Positions 9,089 to 19,001 of a DNA stretch of 64,000 nucleotides are shown here, one piece after another. The stretch spans positions 1-64,000 of the forward strand of contig CALXPU010000004.1 of assembly GCA_944390455.1 (NCBI GenBank). Direction: 5' to 3'. This DNA comes from an uncultured Alphaproteobacteria bacterium (GTDB lineage Bacteria; Pseudomonadota; Alphaproteobacteria; RF32; CAG-239). Both the position numbers and the translations under genes were made by a program. A model generated the notes under the pieces. The model saw nothing but the letters and a program-made list of their open reading frames with translations. It searched no databases and was not told the DNA's origin. The number at the start of each line of letters is the position of its first letter. The stretch's first letter is position 1.

Positions 9089-10102
9089 CTACCCTCGCCA
9101 ATGTAATGCTAAATTGCAGGTTTTTAGCAGCAGATTGTTTTCTACCGGTAGTTCTGTCTTTTTCAGTAATTTTGATGAATTAACTCCTCCGAACACAATC
9201 GCGTTTAAGCATCTTTTTACTAAGTATCTGCCACATACTTCGCTAAATTCTTTTACTGGAACTAATGGGTGTTGTTGATTTGCCTCGTTGATTTTACTTA
9301 AAACTTGCTCTATCTTTTCTAATGTTTCAATATTATTTATGTGGCACTTACCTTTGGTAACGTATTTATCAAAAATTTCTTTTTCTTCTGCTGTCAATTC
9401 AATTCCGGCATGTTCAAACCAATGCGCATGAAAGTCGCATTGCTCTGCAAATATCTCCGGTTTCTTCTGTTTAGACACCATATCTTTATGGAAACGGTAG
9501 CGATACAATACCTCCGACATATTAGCCAACTTCGCATATTGTCCGATATCGTAATAAAACTTACGATCATTCAAGCTCACATACTCTTCTTTGTAACGAA
9601 TATGGTGTTCCTCTACTAATTGACGGCAGTACATGGTGGTTGGATGATGAATGCTTGACTTAAATAACAATAAAGCTCTAATTTCTGCATCATCTTTTGG
9701 GTTCTCTATGGTCTTAAAACGATTGATTTCACCAAATTTTTTATATGCAGTACCAACTAACCCAACCTCTGGATGATTTTCTAGATACGCTACTTGTTTC
9801 TCTATACGTTGTGGTTGAGAGATATCATCATGGTTCATTACAGCAATAAATTCACCTTTGGCTAAATCCAATAAGCGATTGTAACTCTTGGCTACACCTA
9901 AAGTTTGTTCATTTTCAAAATATTTAATTCGGGAATCTTGATATGAGGATATAATCTCTTTTAAATGCTCATTCTCAGGACTATCATTTAAGATGATAAA
10001 CTCATAATCCTTATAACTTTGCTCTAATATACTCTTGATTGCTTGCCTTAAATACTCGTCCTTTGTATTATATATCGGCATTATAACACTGACTTCAGGC
10101 AA
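9089..10102 (-). CDS. GT2 family glycosyltransferase, first gene of the polymer cluster
   Basis: A 337-aa GT-A fold glycosyltransferase. The N-terminus reads PEVSVIMPIYNTKDEYLRQA, followed by DYEFIILNDSPEN and AVMNHDDIS with the likely DxD-type metal motif. The C-terminal hundred residues are not recognisable. I chose TTG 10102 because AAGGAG lies seven bases upstream and translation then begins right at the GT2 fold. A longer frame from TTG 10150 adds 16 residues without an RBS at good spacing. It heads the minus-strand cluster and may have its promoter in the AT-rich region 10151-10400. Confidence 0.82.
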   Translation of the reverse strand: MPEVSVIMPIYNTKDEYLRQAIKSILEQSYKDYEFIILNDSPENEHLKEIISSYQDSRIKYFENEQTLGVAKSYNRLLDLAKGEFIAVMNHDDISQPQRIEKQVAYLENHPEVGLVGTAYKKFGEINRFKTIENPKDDAEIRALLLFKSSIHHPTTMYCRQLVEEHHIRYKEEYVSLNDRKFYYDIGQYAKLANMSEVLYRYRFHKDMVSKQKKPEIFAEQCDFHAHWFEHAGIELTAEEKEIFDKYVTKGKCHINNIETLEKIEQVLSKINEANQQHPLVPVKEFSEVCGRYLVKRCLNAIVFGGVNSSKLLKKTELPVENNLLLKTCNLALHWRG

Positions 10103-10150
10103 TACAACTCTCCTTGTTTTCAAGTCCGTTTCTCTTAACAAAGTCAACAA

Positions 10151-10615
10151 AACAAAATTCTGTTTACCCTTAAAATAACGAACTATTCAGCCTTGATGAC
10201 TTTAGGACTGTGAAGGTGGGTAAATCTCTTTTATTTTGATACCGTTATTCTAAACGTATTATTTATTTTAACATTTAGCAGTGGTATATTATCAATAATT
10301 TTTATATTTTCAAGATAAATATTTTTTATTTACAATCTAATATTTTCCTTATTTTTTATTGTTTTGTAATCAGTTAATAAATCAACTTAATATAAATATT
10401 ATTGTTTAACATTATACGCTTAATTGTGTGTATAATTTATATGTTTAATTTTATACGCATTTAGGGATATTTTTGTATTCATATAGATTGTTTAGTAACT
10501 TTTGTGGAAAACAGTATTCCTCTATTAATTAACTCATTTTTAGTTTCTTTTGCCCTATTTTATATTCAGAGATGAAATCTGTTATATTTATTGATGTGGT
10601 GGGAGATTTTATTAT
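10151..10615. other. AT-rich intergenic region between divergent transcription units
   Basis: No gene is visible. The only structure I see is a direct repeat with 39-base period: TGTTTAACATTATACGC at 10403 and TGTTTAATTTTATACGC at 10442, possibly a tandem operator. It must contain the promoters of the polymer cluster (minus) and of the endonuclease gene (plus), but I could not assign them with confidence. Confidence 0.4.
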
Positions 10616-11401
10616 ATGAGATATTGGAAATTACTTTTCCTTGTTTTTTTCTTGTATTCTGTTCCTCTTTATGCTCAAAATACAACTATCTCTTCTTTTA
10701 GTAAAGCGAAGAAAATCTTAAAAGAACAGGTCTATTTTGATAATAAAGAAAGTTTTTATTGCAAAGCTCATTTTGATGAAAATAACGGCATTACTTTACC
10801 TCAGGGATTTCACACTCAAAAACATAAGAAAAGAGCGTACAAATTAGAATGGGAGCATGTTGTACCTGCGGAAAATTTTGGCAGAGCCTTTTCTGAATGG
10901 CGCGAAGGACATGAAAAATGTATTGACCGTAAAGGTAAGGCTTTTAAGGGACGAAAATGCGCTGAAAAAGTAAATCAATCTTTTCGTTTTATGCAGGCTG
11001 ATTTATATAATCTTTATCCATCTATTGGCGCAGTTAATGCTTTACGCTCTAATTATAATTATGCTGAACTATCGGATAATCTTCCAAATATCTTTGGTTC
11101 ATGTTCCGTTAAAATTGATAATAAAAAAATTGAGCCACCTTCTTATACCAAAGGAGCTATTGCTCGTACTTATCTCTATTTTGATCAAGAATACCCTCAA
11201 TATAAAATGAGTTCATCCATGCGTAAAATGATGTTAGCTTGGAATACGATGTATCCTGTTGATCAATGGGAATGCATTAGAGCCAAAAGAATTGAGAATA
11301 TACAGGGAAATCCTAATAATTTTGTTAAAGAAAAATGTATAGAATTAGGACTATATCAACTACCTATTACGTCTAAAACAAAATTGGTTATGAAACAATA
11401 G
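10616..11401 (+). CDS. endA: Periplasmic endonuclease I (EndA/Dns family)
   Basis: A 261-aa secreted nuclease. A signal peptide covers about residues 1-20, ending near PLYA-QN. The mature part shows the endonuclease I core WEHVVPAENFGRAF with the catalytic His81. It also has FMQADLYNLYPSIGAVNALR and a C-terminal GAIARTYLYF, AWNTMYPVDQWEC and IQGNPNNFV, all typical of EndA. Cysteine pairs suggest disulfide bonding in the periplasm. It would degrade double-stranded DNA outside the cytoplasm, for defence or nutrition. It stands alone, with an AT-rich upstream region and GGGAG before the start. Confidence 0.92.
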   Translation: MRYWKLLFLVFFLYSVPLYAQNTTISSFSKAKKILKEQVYFDNKESFYCKAHFDENNGITLPQGFHTQKHKKRAYKLEWEHVVPAENFGRAFSEWREGHEKCIDRKGKAFKGRKCAEKVNQSFRFMQADLYNLYPSIGAVNALRSNYNYAELSDNLPNIFGSCSVKIDNKKIEPPSYTKGAIARTYLYFDQEYPQYKMSSSMRKMMLAWNTMYPVDQWECIRAKRIENIQGNPNNFVKEKCIELGLYQLPITSKTKLVMKQ

Positions 11402-11529
11402 AATTTATGACTAATAGTTGTATACCGTATTATTCTTAAATTATTGGTATTTTTTTTAATATTTCACTTTAATTTTTAATCAGATGTATTACATTATACT
11501 TTGTTGTGTTTTGGTTGGGAGTTTCTCAT

Positions 11530-14500
11530 ATGAAAAATATTCGTCCCTATCTTTTATCCTTTTTGCTATATCCTTTAACTACTCAGGCTGTTACTGTGGT
11601 TGTTCCTGCTGGTACAACGCAAGATGGTGGTGATGTTAATACGGTTGTTACTCAGAAAGTCTATGGTACAGCTGATAATTTTACCGTATCCGGCGATCAA
11701 CAAGTAATGAGTGGCGGGGTTACACATAATAGTATTATTTACCCTTATGGACAACAAGATGTTGAAGTAGGTGGCACGTCTTACAATACCCAAGTTCTTC
11801 TTGCGGGACTGCAAGTTGTTCGTGGAAACTCTTACTCTTCTACGGTGGAATCTAATGGTTCTATTAATGTGAATAATGGTGGAAATGCCTATAATACTAA
11901 TGTATCCGGAGGCAGCTTCTCCGTTCTTCAAGGGGGGAATGCTTATGATACCATTGTCAATTCCGGTACTGAATCTGTTTCTGGGACTGATACAAATGCA
12001 AACATTAAAGATGGGACGCAACAAATTAAACGCTATGGCAAAGCACTTAATGCTCAAATAAATGGCGGCACACAACAAATTGATGTCCGAGGAACCGCAG
12101 AAAATACAGTTATAAATTCCGGAATTCAAAATGTTTACGGTGATGCAATTTCTTCTGTCATTAATTCCGACGGAACCATGAATGTTTATAGTACCGGATA
12201 TGCTGAAAATACAGTTATTTCCGGTGGAAATATGAATGTGAACTCTGGTGCTTTTTCCATGCAGACTATTTTGAAGCAAGGAACACAAACCGTTTATGGT
12301 CAGGATATTAGTGGTACAATTACAGGAGGTATACAAATTGTACTTGACGGTGGAGTGGCTGAAGATACCATCATCCAAGGAGGATTACAGCAAATTGGCA
12401 AAGATAGTTATGCTTTCAATAATATTATTTCTAACTCAGGCATTCAAGAAGTTGAAGAAGGAGGATATTCATATCGCTCTCAAATTTCTGACGGTGGAAA
12501 AGTTATTGCTAATGGCGAAGTATATGAGGCCAATATTAAAAATGGAGGCTCTTTAGAAGTTGCTTCGGGAGGCTTAGTGCAAGATACGACTGTTGCCGGA
12601 GGAAGTATGGCTGTTGCAGCTGGCGGAACTTCGCAAAATACAACTCTTTCCTCTGGCTCTATGACTGTTGCCGGTACGGATACCCAAACAACGCTTACCG
12701 GAGGTACCCAAACTATTCTTGCCGGTGGTGTGGCGCAAAATACTAATATTTCTGGCGGTGAGCAAATTGTTCAAAACGGCGGCATGGCGCAGAATGCTAC
12801 TATAACTAACGGTTTACAAACTGTACAAAGTGGCGTTGTTACCGAAAATTCTCAAATTTCTGCTCAAGGCGTGCAAAATATTTTTAATGGAGGTAAAGCG
12901 CAAGGTTCTTCTGTTTCTGACGGCGGGAAAATTACCGTTGCTGGCTCTGCTCTTGCAACAACAGTTAACGCTAATGGCTCTTTAGAAGTTGCTTCGGGAG
13001 GCTTAGCGCAAGATACGACTATTGCCGGAGGAAGTATGGCTGTTGCAGCTGGCGGAACTTCGCAAAATACAACTCTTTCCTCTGGCTCTATGACTGTTGC
13101 CGGTACGGATATAAAAGCAACGCTTACCGGAGGTACACAAATTGTACTTGACGGCGGCGTTGCTGAAGATACCCTCATCCAAGGAGGATTACAGCAAATT
13201 GGCAAAGATAGTTATGCTTTCAATAATATTATTTCTAACTCAGGCATTCAAGAAGTTGAAGAAGGAGGATATTCATATCGCTCTCAAATTTCTGACGGTG
13301 GAAAAGTTATTGCTAATGGCGAAGTATATGAAGCCAATATTAAAAATGGAGGCTCTTTAGAAGTTGCTTCGGGAGGCTTAGCGCAAGATACGACTGTTTC
13401 TGGAGGAAGTATGACTGTTGCCGGTACGGATACCCAAACAACGCTTACCGGAGGTACACAAACTATTCTTGCCGGTGGTGTGGCGCAAAATACTAATATT
13501 TCTGGCGGTGAGCAAATTGTTCAAAACGGCGGCATGGCGCAGAATGCTACTATAACTAACGGTTTACAAACTGTACAAAGTGGCGGTGTTACTGAAAATT
13601 CTCAAATTTCTGCTCAAGGCGTACAAAATATTTTTAATGGAGGTAAAGCGCAATGTTCTTCTGTTTTTGACGGCGGGAAAATTACCGTTGCTGGCTCTGC
13701 TCTTGCAACAAAAGTTAACGCTAATGGCTCTTTAGAAGTTGCTTCGGGAGGCTTAGCGCAAGATACGACTGTTGCCGGAGGAAGTATGGCGGTTGCAGCT
13801 GGCGGAACTTCGCAAAATACAACTCTTTCCTCTGGCTCTATGACTGTTGCCGGTACGGATATAAAAGCAACGCTTACCGGAGGTACACAAACTATTCTTG
13901 CCGGTGGAGTGGCGCAAAATACTAATATTTCTGGCGGTGAGCAAATTGTTCAAAACGGCGGCACGGTGCAGAATGCTACTGTCACTAGCGGTTTACAAAC
14001 AGTGCAAAGTGGCGGTGTTACTGAAAATTCTCAAATTTCTGCCCAAGGCGTGCAAAATATTCTTAGTGGAGGTAAAGCGCAAGGTTCTTCTGTTTCTGAC
14101 GGCGGGAAAATTACCGTTGCTGGCTCTGCTCTTTCAACAAAAGTTAACGCTAATGGCTTCTTTGACGTTGCTTTGGGAGGCTTAGCGCAAGATACGACTG
14201 TTAATGTTGGAGGAACAGCTGAATTTCAAAGTGGAAGTACAGCAACCAATACACTTATTAAAGGTGGGCGTGTCAATATATTAGCTGGAGCTATTGCCGA
14301 AAATACGATAATTAATTCTGGTTTTGAATATGTAGCAGGTATCAGTAATAACGCATCTGTTAATTATTTGGGGTCACAAACCGTACAAAAGGGGGGCGTG
14401 GCTTACAATACAAAGGTTAACGCTTCCGGTACACAAAATGTATTAGCCGGAGGGGAAGCTTCTCATACTATTGTCAATGCCTTGGGTACTCAAAATGTCT

Positions 14501-16104
14501 TTCAAGGTGCTGAGGTTTCGGATACACAAATTTTATTAACTGGAAAACAAAATGTTTATGCTGGGGGAGAAGCTAAATCCTCAACTCTTTATGGCGGAAC
14601 GCAAATCGTTTACGGAACAGCTTCCGATACAGTTGTTAATAGCGGCTTGCAAGAAGTCAAAAACGGTGGAAAAGTTATTTCTTCACAAATTAATTATGGT
14701 GGAATATTAACTCTCTTAGAAGGTGCTACTGCAGAAAACACGCAGCTTTCAAACGGAACTTTGCGTTTATTTAGCGGAGGTGACCTTATTGGTTCTACAT
14801 CTGCTCGTAATAGTATTCTTTATATTTCCGGCAATAATTCCATTCCTGATTTACAAAGCGATAATTCTCTTATAAAAATCGGCTATAATCCGTCATTTAC
14901 TACTCTTTATATCAATCAACTTAACGGAACCGGCGTTTTCTCTATGAGTAGTAATTTGGCTGCGGGTATTTCTGACTACATCAATGTTCAAGATGGTGAT
15001 GGAAATTTTGGTTTGATTATTAATGATTATAGTCAGGGAACGGCTCCCGATAAGTTTAAGATTATTAACGAAAGCACTGCCGCTCATGATAGTTTTTATC
15101 TTGTTGGCGGAGCTGTTGATGTGGGAGCTTATCGCTACGATTTGGTACAAGAAAATAATGATTGGTTTTTGGAACATACTGAGCAACTTTCTGACGCTAC
15201 TTATGTTGCCAGAAATACTTTTTCTGCTATTTCATCCCTCTTCTTCTCACATTTAACTCCTGTATATAATCGCTTACACTTCCAACATCAAAACTTTGAT
15301 CATAATAACGGATTGTGGATTAAAGGCATTGGCAGGCGCGTTAATCAAAATTATAAAGACGGAACCTCCAGCCGTACAGATATTTATGGTGAAAGCCTTG
15401 GATTTGATCATCAAGTTTTCTCTTCTGACGGTATTCATATAACAGCCGGTCTTTATTCAGGCTTTACATCTTCGCAACAAAAATTTGATGTTGATGGTCA
15501 AGGTGATGGGCAAACGTATAGCTTTGGTTTATATTCAACATTACTGACTGATAATAAGTATTTCTTAGATGTGATGGGAACATATTTCAGACATCATCAA
15601 AAAAACAGAAGCTACACCCCTGCCGGTGAAAGCGTTATTGCCAAATTTAATACAGATGGATGGCAAACAGCTTTAACTGCGGGTAAACGTTTTGATTTTG
15701 ATAATGATTGGTTCTTATCGCCGTTTCTTGGTATGAATTATATGTATGTTCAAGGTGTTGATTACCAAACAAACTTTAACACGCTTATTCAAGCTGATAG
15801 CGCTGATTATTTAAGTAACTCTCTTGGATTTACCGGCGGAAAATCTTTTTACCTTGATAGTGGTGTTGTTCTTGATGCTTATTCTCAAGTAAATATGATT
15901 TATGATTGGGATGCCAAAAGTTCTGTTGCTATTGCCGATTATTTCGCTGAAGATGATTTAGCTTCCCTTCATTACGAATTTAGTTTGGGACTTAATGCTA
16001 CTTGGAATTCTCATAGTTCTGCATATATGGAGTTTACATCTCAGTTTGGTGACAAAGTAGATGTTCCTTGGGCCTTTAGTGTCGGCTATCAATATAACTT
16101 CTAA
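11530..16104 (+). CDS. AIDA-like autotransporter adhesin with amplified internal repeats
   Basis: A 1524-aa type V secreted protein. The signal peptide runs from MKNIRPYLLSFLLYPL to about TQA. The passenger, about residues 25-1130, consists of AIDA-type imperfect repeats of 18-20 aa rich in GG, with patterns like GGVAQNTNISGGEQIVQNGG, predicting a beta-helix. The C-terminal 280 residues form the autotransporter beta-barrel, starting near LWIKGIGRRVNQNY and ending in GYQYNF with a terminal phenylalanine. ATG 11530 is used because GGGAG precedes it; an upstream in-frame start adds eight residues before the signal peptide. Long stretches of DNA between 12337 and 14150 are near-identical copies, see the repeat entries. 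It probably mediates adhesion or aggregation. Confidence 0.92.
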   Translation: MKNIRPYLLSFLLYPLTTQAVTVVVPAGTTQDGGDVNTVVTQKVYGTADNFTVSGDQQVMSGGVTHNSIIYPYGQQDVEVGGTSYNTQVLLAGLQVVRGNSYSSTVESNGSINVNNGGNAYNTNVSGGSFSVLQGGNAYDTIVNSGTESVSGTDTNANIKDGTQQIKRYGKALNAQINGGTQQIDVRGTAENTVINSGIQNVYGDAISSVINSDGTMNVYSTGYAENTVISGGNMNVNSGAFSMQTILKQGTQTVYGQDISGTITGGIQIVLDGGVAEDTIIQGGLQQIGKDSYAFNNIISNSGIQEVEEGGYSYRSQISDGGKVIANGEVYEANIKNGGSLEVASGGLVQDTTVAGGSMAVAAGGTSQNTTLSSGSMTVAGTDTQTTLTGGTQTILAGGVAQNTNISGGEQIVQNGGMAQNATITNGLQTVQSGVVTENSQISAQGVQNIFNGGKAQGSSVSDGGKITVAGSALATTVNANGSLEVASGGLAQDTTIAGGSMAVAAGGTSQNTTLSSGSMTVAGTDIKATLTGGTQIVLDGGVAEDTLIQGGLQQIGKDSYAFNNIISNSGIQEVEEGGYSYRSQISDGGKVIANGEVYEANIKNGGSLEVASGGLAQDTTVSGGSMTVAGTDTQTTLTGGTQTILAGGVAQNTNISGGEQIVQNGGMAQNATITNGLQTVQSGGVTENSQISAQGVQNIFNGGKAQCSSVFDGGKITVAGSALATKVNANGSLEVASGGLAQDTTVAGGSMAVAAGGTSQNTTLSSGSMTVAGTDIKATLTGGTQTILAGGVAQNTNISGGEQIVQNGGTVQNATVTSGLQTVQSGGVTENSQISAQGVQNILSGGKAQGSSVSDGGKITVAGSALSTKVNANGFFDVALGGLAQDTTVNVGGTAEFQSGSTATNTLIKGGRVNILAGAIAENTIINSGFEYVAGISNNASVNYLGSQTVQKGGVAYNTKVNASGTQNVLAGGEASHTIVNALGTQNVFQGAEVSDTQILLTGKQNVYAGGEAKSSTLYGGTQIVYGTASDTVVNSGLQEVKNGGKVISSQINYGGILTLLEGATAENTQLSNGTLRLFSGGDLIGSTSARNSILYISGNNSIPDLQSDNSLIKIGYNPSFTTLYINQLNGTGVFSMSSNLAAGISDYINVQDGDGNFGLIINDYSQGTAPDKFKIINESTAAHDSFYLVGGAVDVGAYRYDLVQENNDWFLEHTEQLSDATYVARNTFSAISSLFFSHLTPVYNRLHFQHQNFDHNNGLWIKGIGRRVNQNYKDGTSSRTDIYGESLGFDHQVFSSDGIHITAGLYSGFTSSQQKFDVDGQGDGQTYSFGLYSTLLTDNKYFLDVMGTYFRHHQKNRSYTPAGESVIAKFNTDGWQTALTAGKRFDFDNDWFLSPFLGMNYMYVQGVDYQTNFNTLIQADSADYLSNSLGFTGGKSFYLDSGVVLDAYSQVNMIYDWDAKSSVAIADYFAEDDLASLHYEFSLGLNATWNSHSSAYMEFTSQFGDKVDVPWAFSVGYQYNF
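12337..12593 (+). repeat. Autotransporter repeat tile A, copy 1 (copy 2 at 13141-13397)
   Basis: About 257 bases recur 804 bases downstream with only a handful of mismatches, encoding IVLDGGVAEDT...GSLEVASGG. The reading frame is preserved. Confidence 0.85.
12711..12960 (+). repeat. Autotransporter repeat tile B, copy 1 (copies 2 and 3 at 13451-13700 and 13891-14150)
   Basis: About 250 bases encoding TILAGGVAQNTNISGG through KITVAGSALA occur three times at offsets of 740 and 440 bases. A neighbouring stretch of about 170 bases at 12971-13140 recurs at 13721-13890. Copy 2 has a glycine-to-cysteine change (TGT at 13654-13656). Confidence 0.85.
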
Positions 16105-16113
16105 TTTTCTCTA

Positions 16114-16142
16114 TTTACAGCTACCTTAATTTATGGTATATT
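16114..16142 (+). promoter_or_regulatory. Sigma70-like promoter of the KH-domain gene
   Basis: TTTACA (16114-16119), 17 bases, TATATT (16137-16142), 31 bases before the start codon at 16174, which follows GGAGGAG. Confidence 0.65.
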
Positions 16143-16173
16143 AGCATTAATGTAGCTTTGGAGGAGATATATT

Positions 16174-18309
16174 ATGGAAAATGATACTAATCAACCGGAA
16201 ATTTCTGATTTTGATGATTACACCGTTGATAAAAATAAAATTTTTGCTATTGTTCCGCATTCTCTTGATGCTGAACAATACAGATTAATTACTCGTGATA
16301 GGCAAAAAGATTTGTATTTTTATGCGGATAAAAACCGACTTGAACAATTTTCTTCCTCTCATCAAACCATAAATTTAGGTGAAAATATCCTTTCTACGGT
16401 TGAAGATAAAGGGTTTTATTTTTCTGAAACAATATATAATTTAGAGTTATGCTCATTTCGCTATCATATTGACTTGAAAATCTCATCGGTGGCTCCGGAT
16501 ACTTACTATATCATAGATGGTTATTACAATAAAAATGCTCCCAAAACAGATATTGACATAGATAATCCTGATGAATTAGCTAAGTTAAAACATTTATGTA
16601 GCTTGTCTTGGCCATCTATTAATGGTAGAGAAGTGGATATGGCCGATAAACTACAGCAACGAGGATTTTATGTTGAAAAAATCGGCCGAAGTGGTTTTGC
16701 TAATCGTAATTCCTTCGTGATTAAAACAAAAGAAGGAATTTTAGATGATGATTCCTTAGCTGTTATTAATCAAGCAATCAATGAACTTAAAGCTGAAAAA
16801 GAGAAACAGAAAGAAAACAACTTTATACGTCAATTTGCAGAGAACTCTCCTGACCCGAACAAAACTTATGCCGTTGTTTCTATTGGAGGAACTGAAGATA
16901 ATCTGCGTATTCCTGACGGATATTCGCAAATTGCCGATGTCCGAACCGCTTGTACGCAGGATCATCGTCAGGGACATACGCATACTTATGCTGTCTTGTT
17001 TATTCACGATGAAACAATGATGAAGGATAAAAGGCGACAACTGACTTTATACGTTCCTAAAGATATGATTGGACTTGTTATCGGTAAAGGCGGCAGTAAA
17101 ATTAAAGAACTTGGTAAAAAATATAATAAATTCTTTAAAATTGAACAATCGCCGACTGAAAAGAAACGCGACCAACTTAATGAATTAGATAATAAAATTA
17201 GTCACATCATCTATTCTGATGAAATTAAAGATACGATGGAACAAATCAATAACTTGGTGGGTTCATCATCTTGGCTTTCTCCTCAGGAACGCGAAAGTAT
17301 TATAAAAAATGCTTCCGAAAAAGTTAAATCCCATGAGGAATTTCTCCAAAAACAAGAAGCTCTGCGTCGGGAAAATCAACTTTTTTCGTTGAAAGAAAGA
17401 CTTTATGACAGTTTTGGTGAAAAACTTATTGATGCTGATGATGAACAAATTAAAAAAGGCGTTACAGATTATTTACAGCAAAATAAAGAAACTCTTACTT
17501 TTATGCCTACAGTGGAAGAGCTTAATCAGATTGATGAACAACTGCGCACTTCCCGTGATAATAAAATACAAATGCGAGAATTCCAAAAACAAGAGGAAAT
17601 TCAAAATATGGCTGATTCTGTGCGCCAGTTTATGGATGCTGCTGAACGGGATGGAAAAATTGTTGAGGCTCCAGATGTCGATAAATATATTAAAGAAACT
17701 TTTGCCGACAGCGCTTATATTCAATCCGCACTTGAAGCCGGACAAAAAGAAGTTCAACTGCGCGCAGAAGAAAGACTTATCCGCGAAGAAGCAGCTAAAA
17801 ACTTTGATAGAGTCGTTAACGAGGAATTTGATAAATTTCTCAATAATCCGCGAAATACCGGTGTGCATGGGGTGAATTACTTCTCTTCTGTCGGTAGAAG
17901 TCGACGTACAGAAGGCTATAGAAGTATTGCTTATGCTACCGGAAAACGTTTGAAATTATTACATGGCTCTTATGATGATGTCTCTCACTATACTCACCCA
18001 GATTACGAGGAATTTATAAATCTGACCAATAAAGTACGAGATGTTGAAGAAAATCGTCCGGTGATTGATGTTAATGATTACATTGTCAATCCTGACACTT
18101 ATTCAAGTTACACTGAGGAGCAAGAGCTTGAAGATAATCCGATTGAATTGACACCAGAAGAAAAAGAAGCTCGCAAACAAATGCTTAAATCTGCTAAGGC
18201 AGCTGCTAAAAAAGATATGTCCGCCAAAGGGCAAAAGACGAAACAAACTACAACCATTAAAGGTGGGTTAGCGGGGTTAGCTGCATTGCTTTCCGAGCGC
18301 GAAAAATAA
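16174..18309 (+). CDS. Large KH-domain protein of unknown function
   Basis: A 711-aa protein that I cannot assign to a known family apart from one domain. Residues about 288-325 form a KH RNA-binding domain: LTLYVPKDMIGLVIGKGG followed by SKIKELGKKY, with the GxxG loop as GKGG (304-307). The N-terminal 230 residues are acidic and unrecognised. The region from about 330 to 560 is rich in charged residues and glutamine and predicts long helices or coiled coil. The C-terminal tail is lysine/alanine-rich (KSAKAAAKKDM). No signal peptide or membrane segment is present. It has its own promoter and terminator, so it forms a single-gene unit. A role in RNA binding is inferred from the KH domain only. 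Confidence 0.75.
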   Translation: MENDTNQPEISDFDDYTVDKNKIFAIVPHSLDAEQYRLITRDRQKDLYFYADKNRLEQFSSSHQTINLGENILSTVEDKGFYFSETIYNLELCSFRYHIDLKISSVAPDTYYIIDGYYNKNAPKTDIDIDNPDELAKLKHLCSLSWPSINGREVDMADKLQQRGFYVEKIGRSGFANRNSFVIKTKEGILDDDSLAVINQAINELKAEKEKQKENNFIRQFAENSPDPNKTYAVVSIGGTEDNLRIPDGYSQIADVRTACTQDHRQGHTHTYAVLFIHDETMMKDKRRQLTLYVPKDMIGLVIGKGGSKIKELGKKYNKFFKIEQSPTEKKRDQLNELDNKISHIIYSDEIKDTMEQINNLVGSSSWLSPQERESIIKNASEKVKSHEEFLQKQEALRRENQLFSLKERLYDSFGEKLIDADDEQIKKGVTDYLQQNKETLTFMPTVEELNQIDEQLRTSRDNKIQMREFQKQEEIQNMADSVRQFMDAAERDGKIVEAPDVDKYIKETFADSAYIQSALEAGQKEVQLRAEERLIREEAAKNFDRVVNEEFDKFLNNPRNTGVHGVNYFSSVGRSRRTEGYRSIAYATGKRLKLLHGSYDDVSHYTHPDYEEFINLTNKVRDVEENRPVIDVNDYIVNPDTYSSYTEEQELEDNPIELTPEEKEARKQMLKSAKAAAKKDMSAKGQKTKQTTTIKGGLAGLAALLSEREK

Positions 18310-18324
18310 TATTTTGTCTTGTAA

Positions 18325-18361
18325 CAAAAAAGAGCTCCTGCATAAACAGAAGCTCTTTTTC
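18325..18361 (+). terminator. Terminator between the convergent KH gene and membrane-protein gene
   Basis: AAAAGAGCT (18327-18335) and AGCTCTTTT (18351-18359) with a T run on the plus strand and an A run on its left side, so it may work in both directions. Confidence 0.8.
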
Positions 18362-18376
18362 ATAATTCATTTTACA

Positions 18377-18901
18377 TTAAATATCAAAAGGATCAAAGGC
18401 CGTATCTCCATATGTGTCATATTCTTCAGTCTTTAGCGGACTATACTTGAATTGCACAAAGATTGTTATTATCAGCCAAAACATTTGGAGATAAACATAT
18501 TCTGTAATCATCTGCCAATTTGGTACTCCTAGAATAACAAATATTGTAAAAAAAGCTAGCACCACATATAAAAACAAATTCCAACCACTGTGATAATCTA
18601 CCAAATAATTTGATGTTCTGGTTAAAAACGGTACTACCCAAAATATTTGCATTACCAACAAAATATGCGCATGACTTGTTGCCAATTCCCCCCGAAAAGT
18701 TATTAATTCCCAGAAGGTCTTAGTTGTTTCAACGTCTTGATTTAATCCTAAGAATTCCGGATATATTCCAACGTATACGCTGTATGCAATCAGAAATATC
18801 TCATAGAGAAAGACAACAAATAACATAAAATACGGACTTTTTCTGAACGGTAAAAATAGAAACATTATTATGTTTCTTAAACTAAATAATCTTTTTTCCA
18901 T
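18377..18901 (-). CDS. Hypothetical membrane protein, about four transmembrane segments
   Basis: A 174-aa protein not recognised. Hydrophobic segments are seen near residues 25-47, 78-95, 106-128 and 132-150. The C-terminus is acidic (KTEEYDTYGDTAFDPFDI). No catalytic motif is visible. It is alone, convergent with the KH-domain gene and divergent from gpsA. Genuine coding is supported by the consistent membrane topology and the flanking terminator. Confidence 0.7.
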   Translation of the reverse strand: MEKRLFSLRNIIMFLFLPFRKSPYFMLFVVFLYEIFLIAYSVYVGIYPEFLGLNQDVETTKTFWELITFRGELATSHAHILLVMQIFWVVPFLTRTSNYLVDYHSGWNLFLYVVLAFFTIFVILGVPNWQMITEYVYLQMFWLIITIFVQFKYSPLKTEEYDTYGDTAFDPFDI

Positions 18902-19001
18902 AATGCTTAGTTTTAATAATTAGAAATTTATTTTGTCTTATCAACTAGTTTCTTCCTTGTCAATATTTCAATATAATTATTTTTCTGGTTAACTCTTAAT
19001 T

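Noticed and set aside
12337..14150. Regular repeats considered as a CRISPR array
   Set aside because: Repeats are hundreds of bases long, in frame and within the autotransporter gene.
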